Assembly (NCBI GenBank): GCA_029582165.1
Contig: CM055876.1
Coordinates: 33,425,317 to 33,489,316 of the forward strand
DNA length: 64,000 bases
Reading direction: 5' to 3'
Source of the DNA: Portulaca oleracea
Lineage: Eukaryota; Streptophyta; Magnoliopsida; Caryophyllales; Portulacaceae
Position numbers and translations under genes: made by a program. How positions within the stretch are numbered: the stretch's first letter is position 1; each line of letters begins with the position of its first letter. The notes below the pieces were generated by a model. The model saw nothing but the letters and a program-made list of their open reading frames with translations. It was not told the origin of the DNA and ran no database searches. Shown one piece after another: positions 29,624 through 45,238 of this stretch.

Positions 29624-31504
29624 TTTGTTTAACGACTATACTACTTTGTAGATTTTTTGCACTTCTTATTGTAACATATATGATGTGAACTTTTAGTATT
29701 TAAAGGCTTTCGAACAAGAGTCTCTTCTAATAAAGTTTAATAATTTATTAAATTCACAAAAGTGTGTGTTAATATTTTATAGACTTTCACATAGGAGATG
29801 GACTTTCTTCCCCCTTATTGACATATTTAACCAAAAGGAAAAAAAATTAGCAAAACAAATATCCAATGAGCCCAGTAAGCAATAAATCCAGTTGCCGGCC
29901 CATTTCTGTGTCCATTCTTACAGAAGGTGGGCCTCATTTCATCTCAAAAGTTTCAAGAATATGACCCAAATGACTCCTAGCTTTGTGCACACTCGTTCTC
30001 AAAAGGTAGATCCATTATCAGCTAGCGGCCCAAACAACTGAACTTAGTTCTTCTATTTCTTTTTGGAACCAAAATTATTTAGGTCAAATATAAGATAATT
30101 ATTATTTTGCGAAAATGCTATATTGAAGCTTTACGCGAGATTTTTGAGATCATATTTATTTCTTTGTGCTGTACTTTTTGTTTAGAGATTTTTCTTTGAG
30201 GTTGTTACTACCCCTTTGTGCTAAGTTGTTTCGGCATCAGACTTGTATCTAAAAAATAAAATCTAAAAAAATGATTAAAAAAATCTAAAAAAAACGACTA
30301 ATACAACAAAACAGAAATTAATCACTACCTTACTTATGTGCATTCAAGTTTCAACAAATGATTAACTGCAATTCTACCAATATATTTTTTTGCAGAAAAT
30401 TGTAATATTAAATTAATAAGGAGGATAGAATTAAATTACAACAACGTTGTGAAATTCTTACGGTGTAAATTAGGGCATGATCATGAAAGTTGTACTATTT
30501 TGAAAACGATTTTCATATATCATACAATGAATGTGTTTAGAGTGGACCAGCTTGAAGATAGCTAGGTAACCTACAATACCCCAACACTTAGACTTAATTA
30601 GATGTGATGAAATTAAAACATCAATTGAACTAGGTTTAGAGTGGACCATTTTGAAGTGTCACAATCCTACATACAGAGTAGAGTACAGACGCCCTTACTA
30701 CTTTAAATTTAAGTTTATACTTTGAGCACCGTTTAGGCGTGACAAATTAACTGAAACTTAAATTAACTTGGGTTAATGAGTAGAACACCAAACTTGTCAC
30801 ATCCAACTCGGTGATGGTGCACTGAAATTTAACACTTTATGGTTTTGGTGCATTGCGATACAAAAGTATAACTTGTCACAATCCAATAAACTTCTAAAGT
30901 ACAGTACACTACGATCCAATTTTCCTAATTTGTATGTGGTATGGTACTTATAGAGTTTACATTTTTAAATTTAATGAATGTGTAATAATATAGTTTTTAG
31001 ATACTTGTAAAATAGTTTGGTTATATCTCATAATGTATAAAATTTACAAATGATTACCCTAAATGAAGGGCCCATTTAATTAACATCAGTTTTAATTTGT
31101 TTAGTACTTCTTGAAGTGCCCAAATACATGCATCTTCCAAGCTTCAGAAACAAATTTATCAATATTGATTGCAAAATTAATTTATACTAGCATGTGTAGA
31201 TTTGTCAAGTGGTTACAAAAACTCAGCAAGAGATAAATTGACCTTATTAAATTGCACATGAAAAACTTGAGATAAAATTGAATGATGAATGATGTTAGGT
31301 AGGGTATAAAAATATTTGCGTTAACCTTCCCTAGTTAGTTTTTATATAGAAAAAGACATGGAGAAGCAACGTAAAAGGGATTGAATGACGCCTGTTTGGC
31401 CATCTCATGTTGACAATTAAGCGCTGTACGTAGGCGACCGTGAGTACGTTTTTCCTGCTTCGCTTTAATTGTAACCCTACCCTCGTCCTGTATGCTGCCT
31501 CGAT
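29624..31504. other. Gene-free spacer downstream of the LINE
   Basis: AT-rich DNA with no convincing coding segment on either strand. Faint near-repeats (CTTGTCACAATCCAA-type phrases near 30650-30900) were seen but not assigned to a family. Confidence 0.4.
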
Positions 31505-31706
31505 CCCTGAATAAATGTTATTTTGGTCAAGCTTTGATCGTTGATTACTCATATATTTTAATGAGTTACAATATAAAATAAATATTATTATAATTTTTAG
31601 TATAATATTTTTTTAAAGGTGTTAGTTTCATATTATAATTCATTATAATTTGTGAGTAACCAACGGTCAGAACTTAATCAAATTAACACTTATTTAGCAA
31701 AGGAGT
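31505..31706. mobile_element. Stowaway-like MITE, eroded ends
   Basis: The internal inverted repeats (TTTGATCGTTGATTACTCAT against GTGAGTAACCAACGGTCAGA) match the elements at 6333 and 33378. The terminal CTCCCTCC has drifted, so the boundaries are approximate. Confidence 0.5.
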
Positions 31707-31810
31707 TGGCACTTTTTAATTTGCTTCTCACAAATTAAGTTGTATATATATATCTCCTAAGTATTTCTTCTTTCTCATCATTTTTCTCAATTCATGAATT
31801 TAATATAAAC

Positions 31811-32200
31811 TAGGGAAATTGGACGGTAATATACCGACCTTTAGGGGTGTTGAATAGCAATATACCGACCTTCACTTTTGGATAATAATATCACTGACCT
31901 TTATAGTTTGGTGACATTAATGTACTTTCAAGGATTTTCTGGGCGACGGTCTGACGTGGCAAGCGGTGCAAAATAAACCGGTACCATTTTTAGGTATTTT
32001 TAGGGGTGTTGAGTGTTTGTATTCAGTATTTTTAGGATTAGGGGGTTAGTTTTGTTGTTAATTTTTAGGGTGTAAATCCTTGAAGGTATATTAATGTCAC
32101 CAAACTATAAAGGTCAGTGATATTACTGTCCAAAAGTGAAGGTCGGTATATTGCTATTCAACACCCCTAAAGGTCGGTATGTTACCGTCCAATTTCCCTA
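31811..32200. mobile_element. Long terminal inverted-repeat MITE, about 390 bp
   Basis: The ends TAGGGAAATTGGACGGTAAT and ATTACCGTCC-like AATTTCCCTA are inverted copies. The complementarity continues inward for about 130 bp on each side (GACCTTTAGGGGTGTTGAAT, ACTATAAAGGTCAGTGATAT). The spacer of about 130 bp contains GACGTGGCAAGCGG. No clear target duplication was found. Fragments of the same family occur at 2330-2480 and perhaps 41165-41240. Confidence 0.8.
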
Positions 32201-32743
32201 TGAACTATCCATGGATAAATTGTATGAGAGCTCCGTGAATATCCATCTCCATGAATAGGTTGTACCATTGTGCTACAACCTAGCTCATCTAAGCTATGAT
32301 AATCTTACAAAGAACTTATATATAGTCTTCTTAAGAATTTTACGGTCCTAACCCTTTTATACTCGAACATTCAAGTCAAAAACCCATTGCATGAATTCAT
32401 CCATAGCTTAAAGTGCGTCAAATGACGGGTTTTCTTTTTTTATTTTCCGATTATTCAAAGCATGTAGACATTGTAGGAAATGCGAAGAACAACATTGAGA
32501 CGGCCAAAATAAAGAAACATCAAATAACATCAAAGCATCACTACATTAGATACAACAATATCTTAGGCACAGTAAAGTTTGGATGATGAGTTAGTTAGTT
32601 TATGTTCAGGGTTTCCTTGATGGTGGACCGATTACTAAGAGATCATTTGGTTGGGAACATTTTCTAGAAAAGTTGGTCGACTTTTTTAAATTGACAAACT
32701 TTTTCATGTTTAATTCTCCGTAATTTACAGAAAAGTTATAATA
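32201..32743. other. Spacer between MITEs
   Basis: No gene was seen. Near 32640-32720 a TTGGTTGGGAACATTTTCTA phrase resembles the TTTCCCAAGCAAACG stretch around 24550. It may be a piece of a further small element. Confidence 0.35.
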
Positions 32744-32745
32744 TA

Positions 32746-33028
32746 CTCCCTCCTTCCCAAATTAAGTGTCACTTGGGACACATTTTAAAAGACCAAGAAA
32801 ACTTCTCATCTACATTAATTTAATGCATTGGAAATATGGAAATGTTGAATAAAATGGTGAATAAAAAGGAAAAATGTGAATAAAGAAGAAAAATGAATGA
32901 AAAAGATGTAATTAATAAGATTAATTTGATAAATTAGTAATTAATGTGCTATTGGAAATATAAAGTGACAGATATTATGGGAAAAAAGAAAGTTAGTTAA
33001 AGTGACAGATAATATGGGAAGGAGGGAG
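32746..33028. mobile_element. Stowaway MITE with TA target duplication
   Basis: The element opens CTCCCTCCTTCCCAAATTAA and closes TATGGGAAGGAGGGAG, with TA on both sides (32744-32745 and 33029-33030). It is AT-rich, 283 bp and non-coding. These are the diagnostic ends and target of Stowaway (Tc1/mariner) MITEs. Confidence 0.88.
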
Positions 33029-33249
33029 TAGGACCCAACAAGATTAGGGGCACTAAAGTTCGCCTGATGAGTAAATTTTTTTTCATTAATTGAGGCCGAC
33101 GATGATTGAGTTAGTTTAGGGTTTATATGGACCGATTACTAACATTGTCATCGATCAATGGATGAGTGTGAGTGATTGTGTGTGTGTGTTAATATCATGG
33201 TATCCGGAATAGGGAATGGACAAGCGGGAATTGAGGATGAAGCTCCTAA

Positions 33250-33295
33250 ATCATATGATATGATATGATACGGAGTATGATATGATATGATATGC
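33250..33295. repeat. ATGATATGAT microsatellite
   Basis: A short run of TATGATATGATATGATACGG and similar units, imperfect and low complexity. Confidence 0.7.
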
Positions 33296-33377
33296 ACAAA
33301 TCAAGCTGTTATGAACACAAATTCAGTAGCTAGCTAGCCCTCCTTTATTAATTATGATAATTTCGAGCTACCTAATA

Positions 33378-33614
33378 CTTCCTCTGTCCCAAATTAATTG
33401 TCATTTTGACAATATTAATTTTGACCGTTAATTACTCACAAAGTATAATGAGTTACAATATGAAATTACTGTCATTAGAAAGATACTTTACTAAAAATCA
33501 CAAAGTAAAGCATATTTCTAATGACAGTAATTTCATATTGTAACTCATTTTAATTTATGAGTAATTAACAGTCAAAATTTTGTCAAAGTAACAATTAATT
33601 TGGGAAGGAGGAAG
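33378..33614. mobile_element. Stowaway MITE, almost completely self-complementary
   Basis: It opens CTTCCTCTGTCCCAAATTAA and closes TTAATTTGGGAAGGAGGAAG, with TA flanks at 33376-33377 and 33615-33616. The arms pair along nearly the whole length (GAGTTACAATATGAAATTAC inverted as GTAATTTCATATTGTAACTC), leaving a very small loop near 33495. Confidence 0.88.
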
Positions 33615-33616
33615 TA

Positions 33617-34235
33617 CATCATTAATACGCAGTATCCATGGTTTTAATTAATAAATAAATACTGTCAGCATTCAGCATTGGGTTGTCTATTATTTGATGG
33701 GATTTGAAGTATCAGTCAACTGTCAACTTCCCTCCCTTGCAAAATACCAGACATACATTGGCCTCCCCATGCAACAAACCTACCTAGCCCTAGCTACCTA
33801 CTTCGACTTACCATTAACTCCTCACATGCACCAAACCTAGCTATACGTACTACCGGTCATCTGCATCTTATCTGGATTACTTCGGATTCGGCTAGCGGCC
33901 GGACTAATCACACGTCTAGCCAATATTCGGATCGGATAATTTGGACAATCATTAATTCAGATGACAGGTGGGTTAATTCAGACAATAGACATATCAAAAA
34001 TACTGCGTACAAAGTTTTGGTTAATTTTGATAAATAAAATATATAGTCTTTCCCGATTTTTTCTGAAGTGGACTGAATCGAGTATTCCAGTGATCCACAG
34101 GTTTATTTGACAACCTTAATATGAATACTCTCTCTATGTATATATATGCCAAATGTGCTTCTCAAGTAAATAAAAGTTCCTTGAGACTATAAATGTTAGT
34201 TCTGGTACACCACGTGAGAGCATGCAAGCAAGTAA
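33617..34235. repeat. Spacer with a CGGGTC-family piece
   Basis: Around 33880-34110 the sequence has GGATTCGGCTAGCGG, TTCGGATCGGATAATTTGGA and a right end TTATTTGACAACCTTA, like the TTGACAATCCTA terminus of the 53670 element. It is a degraded member of the CGGGTC-rich family. The remainder has no feature. Confidence 0.45.
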
Positions 34236-34432
34236 CTTCGGTCATGTTCTTTTCTGCGGTATTTTGCGGTATGGTGTGGTGAGGTGTGGTGGAATTGTGG
34301 TAGGTTATTAGTATGTGGGGTAGGTGAGGAGAGAGAATCTAAAAAGTAGAGGAGAAAAGTAATGGTTTGTGATAAAATGTGGTGAGTTACAGATCGCAGA
34401 TGTCATGCATGAAAAAAAAAAGAACAGGGCCT
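34236..34432. mobile_element. GTTCTTTT-ended MITE (Harbinger-like family)
   Basis: The left part TCATGTTCTTTTCTGCGGTA and the right part AAAAAAAAAAGAACAGGGCC are inverted ends. The interior has GGTGTGGTGAGGTGTGGTGG motifs as in the family members at 21663 and 44972. Confidence 0.65.
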
Positions 34433-35685
34433 TCATCAATCTAATTTACAACCGTGCCCAAAAATAGGATGCCCATAGACGATAGTTTGTATTTATCTAC
34501 CCAGGTATATGACATTAATTTTTGGGTTTTTAGGTGGGTTATGGTACTTTAAATCATCTAAATTTTCAATATGTACGACTCTAGCTAGACATTTGTTGGT
34601 CTTGGACCGGATCAAGCAGATAAATATTAAATTCCGACCGTATTAATTAATTCGGTGATAGAATGATATGTAACAAAATTGTGCTACATGTATTTCTAAA
34701 ATCAAACAAATTTTATCATCGTGTTATTCTACTATAAATATAGCAGTTCGAACTTTTACGTACAATAGTTTACTAAAATCCTGTAAGCTTAAATTAAAAT
34801 TTGGATTATTCTATACGTTATGGTCCAGTGGTTGGGATTATTTATATGGTTGAATAGTGCATGGCTATGTTTATCCTCGTCCCCTCCTAAGTTCTTATAG
34901 CTAGAGATGGGACCAATGATAGTAGAGATGGTGACTAAAAAGTGACAGCAATATATAATCATATCCATAGGTTGGACCATTATATAAATTAATCAGAGCC
35001 TGCGAGTCCACGTTGATGTCAAATGCGAAAACCCAGTTGTCCCAGACCAGCTGAACCCCACATTTATGATTTTATCATATGATTTTTTATTTATGAGCTA
35101 CCCTTACCTCTCCTTGCTGTCTCTTTTTATTTGTCTAATTATCTAATTTTTTTCATCTCATTTGATTTGTCTAATTATCTAACTTTTATATTTTCAATAA
35201 CTATAATTCTCATTCTATCCCTTATAAATGCATTTTTTGTACCTTTTCAAGGGTATTTTCAAGGAAATTTTTGTCAATATACAAATTTTCTGCTCCATTC
35301 CCCATATTTCTTGGTATAGTGAAAGTAATTTTAGAGACAATTAATCAGAAACGGACCGACGGAGGTAGTAGTAAGCAGTGAGTAGTAAGTAGACACACCC
35401 CGCTGTAAACCTTTCCCCACCTAAGAAACGTCTCAACACCGTGTTCATGTTCCACTGCATGCAGCATGCCTGTTCAGTTTAGTTATGGGGTTTTATGCAT
35501 AACCCTACCTATGAAAACGTCTCAACACCAAGTACACACACTCATATCTACTTATTGAAATATGAACTAATATTTACCCGAATCCAATATATATCTGTAT
35601 GAACTCAACCATACAAATTACCAGTTTTAATAATAATGAGAAGAGGTCAATAATCGAAAAATAATAATGAGAAGAGGTCACATCA
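34433..35685. other. Gene-free AT-rich spacer
   Basis: No convincing gene. A right-end Stowaway-like terminus (GACCGACGGAGGTAGTA) occurs near 35352-35370 without a clear partner. An AATAATGAGAAGAGGTCA unit is duplicated at about 35627-35681. Confidence 0.4.
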
Positions 35686-35691
35686 AATAAT

Positions 35692-35892
35692 TCAAGAGCC
35701 TGAGCTTTTAGCTCAAGTGGAACTCCCCACCAGGGGGTTCGATCCTTAAGAACTGATTTTCTTTAGGAGAATTGTTGCATACTTGAGAGGCTCGCGCCTC
35801 ATAGTGCACATCTTCTCCTCAGCTAAGAGGCTCTTGGATTCTCCTTAAAATAAGTGATTCAAGAATGACTTACCATCAGAAAAAAAAAAACA
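35692..35892 (+). mobile_element. tRNA-derived SINE-like element
   Basis: A tRNA-like head carries an A box (TTTTAGCTCAAGTGG, 35706-35720) and a B box (GGTTCGATCC, 35736-35745). A unique body and a terminal A tract at about 35880-35890 follow. Length is about 200 bp. A target duplication was not established. Confidence 0.68.
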
Positions 35893-36537
35893 AATAAAAG
35901 TGTATTGCTCAATGAAACTAGTATATTTAGCTAGGAGCACTTATTGTTGGTGTAAATTTCGTTTGTTTAATTAGTATGGTGCCCCACATTTGTATACTTC
36001 AACATATTGATCAATTAGGATGTGAGGAATATGGCTCAACAACCCTTTCTTTTATGGCATCTCTTCCCCATCAGAAAACGATGGAGAGGACTGACATTTA
36101 ATTTGATGCAAAACTCCCCTCTTCTTTTTATTGGGACTTAATTATCATCCATCTTGGTTAGTCGTCATTTTCTACTCCAACCTTATCTCAATCGAACACT
36201 CCCCTCTTCTTTTTGGAGGCATGGGGATTAATTGGTTCAAGTACTCCAACCTTATCTCAATGTTTACGTATTTTATAGCTGATTCAATGTTTCTTTGTTA
36301 ATTGCTTCGATGATTTAGCACGTGCCAAAATTTGGATCTATCCAATTCGATCAATGTCAAAATTCAGTCGAGAAACTAAACACGGGTCAAAATCAGATAA
36401 TAGAAAAAAGAGAAATAGAAAGTACTCCAAAAAGGTTGCATGTATGAACCTTGAATTCAATTGGATCAAAGTTGTGGACCAAAAAGAAAAATTACAAAGG
36501 GAACTAAAGTTGTACTATCAAAGTTTGGGTAAGGGAG
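35893..36537. repeat. Downstream region of GA 2-oxidase with a CGGGTC-family piece
   Basis: The segment 36340-36425 (CAATGTCAAAATTCAGTCGA, then CGGGTC and AGAAAAAAGAGAAA) matches phrases at 41720-41860 and 56905-57020, so it is a dispersed-repeat fragment. The rest holds no recognised gene. Confidence 0.45.
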
Positions 36538-39413
<2,876 letters not shown>

Positions 39414-39496
39414 TGTTAACTTAGAGAGAAGTGAGAACAGAGAGGGTGGGTTTTGGAGCCAACAAACAGGGATTGTGTTGGAGGGAGGGATTCTGT

Positions 39497-39504
39497 TATT
39501 TATA
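39497..39504 (-). promoter_or_regulatory. TATA box of the GA 2-oxidase gene
   Basis: The minus strand reads TATAAATA, 84 bp upstream of the start codon, giving an expected leader of about 50 bases. It lies only a few bases from the edge of the foldback element that begins at 39508. Confidence 0.7.
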
Positions 39505-39507
39505 GAG

Positions 39508-40332
39508 GGATCATGATAACCATCTTGACTCAAGATAGTTCTTAACCATTTTGAATTGGTCATATTTCACATTTTTGTAACTTTTATTAATAGTTTCTTC
39601 AATAATTATATATATTTATCAATAATAATAATATAGTACTTATTAGCTAGGTCAAAAAATATAATAATAGCCTAATTTTATCAATCATAGTATTAAATGT
39701 ACATTTTCTACATAGTTTTATATTTATGAAATAAATATAAATAAATAATTATTTTTAAATTGCTTATAAGTTGTAGTAACCTTAAAAATAATGAAACATA
39801 CATTTAGAATGATTTAAATACACTTACATTTAATTTTATTGGTGATTTAGAAAAAATGCAAGATAACCATCTTGCGTCAAGATGTTTAAGAACCATCTTG
39901 CGTCAAGATGTTTATCATTTTCGTTTATAGAGATGCAAAATGATAAATATCTTAACATAAGATGATTCTTAACCATATTGCATTTCTTTTAAATCACTAA
40001 TAAAGTTAAGTGTAAGTGTATTTAAGTTATTCTAAAGATATATTTCATTATTTTCAGGGTTACTATAACTTACAAATAATTTAAAAATAATTATTTATTT
40101 ATATTTATATCATGAATATAAAACTATGTATAAACTGTGCATTTTTCACTATAATTGATAAAATTAGGTTATTATTATATTTTTTGACCTAGCTAATAAG
40201 TACTATATTAGTATAATTGATAAATATATATAATTATTAAAGAAAATATTTATAAAAGTTACGAAAATGTGAAATATAAACAATTCAAGATGGTTAAGAA
40301 ACCATATTGAGTCAAGATGATTATCATGGTCC
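39508..40332. mobile_element. 825-bp foldback element adjoining the GA 2-oxidase core promoter
   Basis: The outer ends are GGATCATGATAACC and GATTATCATGGTCC. The two arms, about 390 bp each, are inverted copies with roughly one difference per ten bases (TTAGCTAGGTCAAAAAATAT on the left, inverted on the right at about 40174-40193). The centre near 39930 is a small palindrome (TATCATTTT, then AAAATGATA). There is no coding capacity and no clear target duplication. The transcribed strand would fold into one long hairpin. Confidence 0.88.
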
Positions 40333-42134
40333 GACAAAGATAACTCCTCGTTTTAACTGTTATTAGAGCAACCAAAATTACATTCTACATTTTTTTTTTG
40401 AGGCCGCATTCTACATATTGATAATAAATAATAAATTTTTTTTTTAAAAAAAAGGTAAGCATAATCACCTAAGAAACTAAGGATACGCCTAATAATAAAA
40501 AAAAAATTAAGGCAACCAAAGGACTAGAATTTCGAATAAAATGGGATGGGGTAGAATGGTAGGATAATTTGACATCTCTTTCTTGCAAACAATTTCAATC
40601 TTCCTAGTTGAATATTATCTTCTTTTTTCCTTTTTATTATCCAAATTTGGTTAAAAGGAATTGATTGCAAGTTTAAATTGATTAATGTCAATATGTCATT
40701 ATGTGGTTATATAATTCTAGTACTTTCAGAGTTAAGTTTGTGTCACATGTTACATGCTTTTTTTTTTTTCTGTCTTTGTTAGACCTAGAAATTCTCGTCT
40801 CGACCCAAACTGACCCGCAAAAAGTGGGTTTTGAACACGAAATTCCGATCCGGGACCCGAAAATGACCCGACCCAAAGAACCCGGTAAAAAACGGGTCAG
40901 GTTTGGGTCGACCCGTTCGGTCAGACACTTTAATTTTAAGTGTTTTGTCTACTTTGACCTTGTGCAAAAAAATGGGTCCATTCCATGAAAATTAAGGCCC
41001 AAAAGTAAAATATTGGGTGGTTTTGGAAAGCTATGCGTAGAGAGATATATAAATGAAATAATCAAATAACAAATGATCAAAACAAAACCCTAACACTGTC
41101 ACTCACTCACTCTTTCAGTGAATCCTCAAACTCCTGCAGTCTCGCCTCTCTCCTCTCTTTCAGTAAAATAGTGTATTATTGTCAAATGTCAAAGTTCAGT
41201 GCATTATTGTCCAATACACCAAAAGTTTAGTATATTAGCATCCCAAAACGCTATATATTTCATAAGTATTGTTATTCGTGATTGTTGACGTAAACCGCAT
41301 AATACTTGTAGACTTGAAAATTGTTAAATTTTGTCCATTAGGTGTATATTAATATGTCAATACAACTATGACATATCATGGTGGTCGAACTTGAAATGGA
41401 ATGATACATTACATAGGCGTCTTTGACTAATTATAATCAATTTTATTAGTTGTAAGGGACTGAGAAAAAGGGCGGTCATGACCCGTAAACCTGACCCAAA
41501 CCGCCCAAAACCGGAATACACCTGACCCATATTTACCTGAACCCGAAATACACCCGACCTGTATTAACCCGAACCCGATATACGACCGACTCGTAACCCG
41601 CCCGCCCGTATTGACAGGTCTAGTCTTTGTACATCTAATGTGTTGTTATATTGAATATTCTTGAGAACATACACACCCAATAGTACGTGCATTCTAGTTT
41701 CAAGTAAATTCGGTCGGACAAATTCGGTCAATGTCAAAATTTGGATGAGAAATTTATGTCCGGACCCGGTTTTATTTCTAGTCGGACCGGGTCAGACAAT
41801 TCGGACAAAACCAAAATCGGGTTCAAACAATAGAAAAAAGAGAAATTTTATGTCCGAATATTCGGTCAATATCAAAATTCGAACGGAAAATCTATGTCCA
41901 AACCCGGTTTTTCCGGGTCGGACAATTTGGGTAATCCGGGTCGGATAAAATTTTGCCAGCGCTACGGCATTCGTAAGAAAACTAAAATGCAAGTAATATC
42001 AAGCAAGTTAATTAAAAAAAGTCTTTATTAAAAAAAAAGTATTATATAATCAAAATTGAACATAATGTCGATTGTAAGAACTTTTTAGGTCAAACACATA
42101 AAAGAATAGTTATACAATAATATACGGTAGCGCT
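40333..42134. repeat. Spacer with CGGGTC-family repeats between GA 2-oxidase and carbonic anhydrase
   Basis: Segments 40785-40925, 41470-41620 and 41690-41960 are packed with GACCCG, CGGGTC, AACCCG and TCGGACA motifs in both orientations, as in the other dispersed-family copies. Around 41165-41240 there is a GTGTATTATTGTC-type piece resembling the element at 31811. No gene was seen; the right end holds the carbonic anhydrase 3' region. Confidence 0.55.
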
Positions 42135-45100
42135 CTACTGTGTGTTTTTGCTAACTCCTTTAGTCTCATCAGCATACAACTTCACCTTCCTTCCATTACT
42201 CAATTGTAGTGGTCTTGAGTTTGCCTCTGCGTTCTGCATTCAGTTAAAAGAAAAAAAAAATCAATCATAGTAATTATCATCCCTTTGTTTTTTACTTACA
42301 AATTTCAAGCATTCAAATTTTGTAGAAGAAGTAACAAGTAAAACATGATCTCATAAAAATAAGGAAGATTTAAACCATGAGAGGTTTCATTTAAGGTTAA
42401 TTTGAGCTACTACTTACGTCATGCACAGCATCCCGCAATTGAGCCAATTGTTCTTTGGAGACGGTTGCAATCTACATGAAATGAAAGAGTAGATTGAATC
42501 AAATATGGAGAGCAAAAACACATGCAATCAATGAATCATTTTCAAAACTTGTTCTTTCAGTGACATATACTAGTCGATCCCTAAATATTGGCAATTAATG
42601 AGTCAGTTGTGTCTATTTGGGTTGGGACTTGGGTCACCCTCGGATCAACAAAATTTAGTTCCAATTATTCTACAAAACCGAATGATAACGTAATCATGGA
42701 AAGTCCTTATCTGACCCACAATTATAATCGGCTGACTTGACTTGATCTGATCTTACATAACTATTGGACCAGCTCTAACCCGTTCCCACCCCTAAATCCC
42801 AAAATTTAGGGTTGTTCATCGGTCACATTCTCGATTTATTCAATTCAAAACCGAATATGGCACAGTCTTATTGGGGTTGTTCAACGATTCATAACCGAAT
42901 CAATTAAACCGAAAACAAATAAGAGTTAAAGTCCAAATCAAAAATCAAATCGAATCGATTTGGTTTGATTTGATTTTCGATTTAAAACCGAATAATTCAC
43001 GGCCTTACGTACCCAAACTCGAATAATATCTAATGTTTTATAGGAAGAATATGTACCTTTTTATTGACAGTCCACAAGACGCCTTCAGTGCAAGGAGGGG
43101 TAGTGAGAGAGCCCATGTATCTGTAATACTGACACCCTCCCACATTGTTTATCTCTTTTGGATTGATTGCCCCGATTTCCATCTCTGCTAAACTATGAGA
43201 AACTGATTCCATTTGCTTCATCATCTGCCAATTCAAACACCATCTCAAAATCAGATTATTAACATCCAACCAAATTTGCTCAGCTATTTGATTTCTTATG
43301 GACAATGTTTGGTAGAATCCAGGAAAACTCGATAATATTTCATGCCAAAAATTTCAATGGCAAAACAGTGAAAAAATGTTTGGAATGTCCAAATTACTCA
43401 TATTTATAATTGCTTGAGTTTGTTATATTAAGGATATTTTAACTAAATACATGAAACATTAGTTAGTTTCTCCAAAATTTTTGTCCAACCAAACGCACTC
43501 TTAGAGCGCGTTTGTTTAGTCAAAACCCCCGGGGAAATGATCAATTTTCTCAAGTTGACTTATTTTCCTCATGTTTGGTTGTACATTGACCTCGGAAAAT
43601 TTTTTACAAAGGTCCACAATTTGCAAGGTTTTCCTAGGGAAAATTTCCCTTGGGGGGGTTAAGGGAAGTTTTTCCCAGGGAAATATTTACAATGAAAAAC
43701 TTTCCAGGGAAACTTTTCCTCGGGAAAAATTTTCCTAGAAATCTTACCAAACGCACCCTTAATCAGTTATAGTTATATTGTACCTTCTGAAGGAAAGGAT
43801 CAGGACGACCAATATCGAAGAGAGTCCCAATAACGGCAATAGACCCTTCCTTACTTTGGTGAACCATGTGTAACTCCATTGCAAACCTGTAAATCGTTTT
43901 GCATATTCATGTCAAATAATCTAATTATTTTTGCATTACTTTTATTTGAGTTGGGTAGGGATTATTATAATTTAATGAACCAAAGTAAGGATTATTATTA
44001 ATTTTGTATTTGAAAAAAGACAAACTCTCTGTTCGGCAACGATGTTTAAGCTATATTTTAGTCAAAACACTGTATTATCAAAAATTTAACTGTGCGGTAA
44101 ATTACTCAATGTTTGAGATTAGAAAATAGAGTTTTGAGGAGTGTTTGATGGAATTACTGAAACGTTAACCATATTAAATGGTGTTAACTTAAATAGAAAA
44201 TAGAAAACAGACCTTCGGCCATTGATAGTATGCTCAGATGGGGAATGCCAGTGAGCTTGTGTTAGGACATAGTTTGTTCCATTAATCTCAATTGAGCTAT
44301 TTCCACCCTCAAATTTCATCTACATTAACAATACATGCACAAAAACAATTAATATATATTTTTACTTTTAGGAAAAGAAAATATAATGAAATGGTGATAA
44401 ATTTATATTCATGCATGCATGTACCTCAATATCATGACCTCTATTCTTAAGAATAGTCTTTGTAGGGTTATAAGACATGACAATCTTCTCATATTTTGGC
44501 ATTTTTTGCACTCTTTGATGCAGCAAATCAATGGGGGATTGCAGTTTACCCTTTTTGCACATTTCCCATTCTTTCTTCAGCTCTCCCCAATGCTCCGGCC
44601 CCTTCTCACTTCCTTTATCGTAGTTAAATTCTGTCTCGTCGTCTGTCATTCAAACCATAGTCCGTCGTAAAACTAAGAGTCATTGGTTAAATGTAAATAT
44701 GACTCTTCAATATAAGGTGAACTCCACTTTTGATATTAAAAAATGAAAATCAATGCTCTGAAATTTCGTTCAAATGAGGTATAGAGGGGTCCAATATAAC
44801 TATATTATCCCTAAATTTAGAATTTACAAAGATTGATTCTAATTGATCCACTGTTTGAAAATCATTTGTTGTCTATCAATCCATAGAAAAGAAGTATAAA
44901 CTATTTAGTGAAGCATTTTACTTTTGAGAAAGGACCCTAATTCAAATGAACATCTTGTTAATCACTTATTAGGCCCTGTTCTTTTCTGCGGTTGGCAATC
45001 TACGGTGGCACAACCCACCGTACTTTGCCACGACTTACCACAACCCACCACAAATTACTTTTTCAAATTTATTATATATATTTTTTTAATCATCCAAAAA

Positions 45101-45199
45101 CAATACAATATTCATACTCACTTTTTCCTTTACTTTTTCACAATTATCAATACAATATTTTAACTCACTTTTTCCAATTACTTTTTCACAATTACCAAT

Positions 45200-45238
<39 letters not shown>

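Noticed and set aside
33250..33616. CRISPR-like repeat array
   Set aside because: The repetition is one microsatellite and one palindromic MITE; there are no regular repeat-spacer units and the DNA is plant nuclear.
39414..39563. Upstream in-frame ATG giving a 50-residue extension of GA2ox
   Set aside because: That ATG lies upstream of the TATA box and inside the foldback element, and the extension does not resemble family N-termini.
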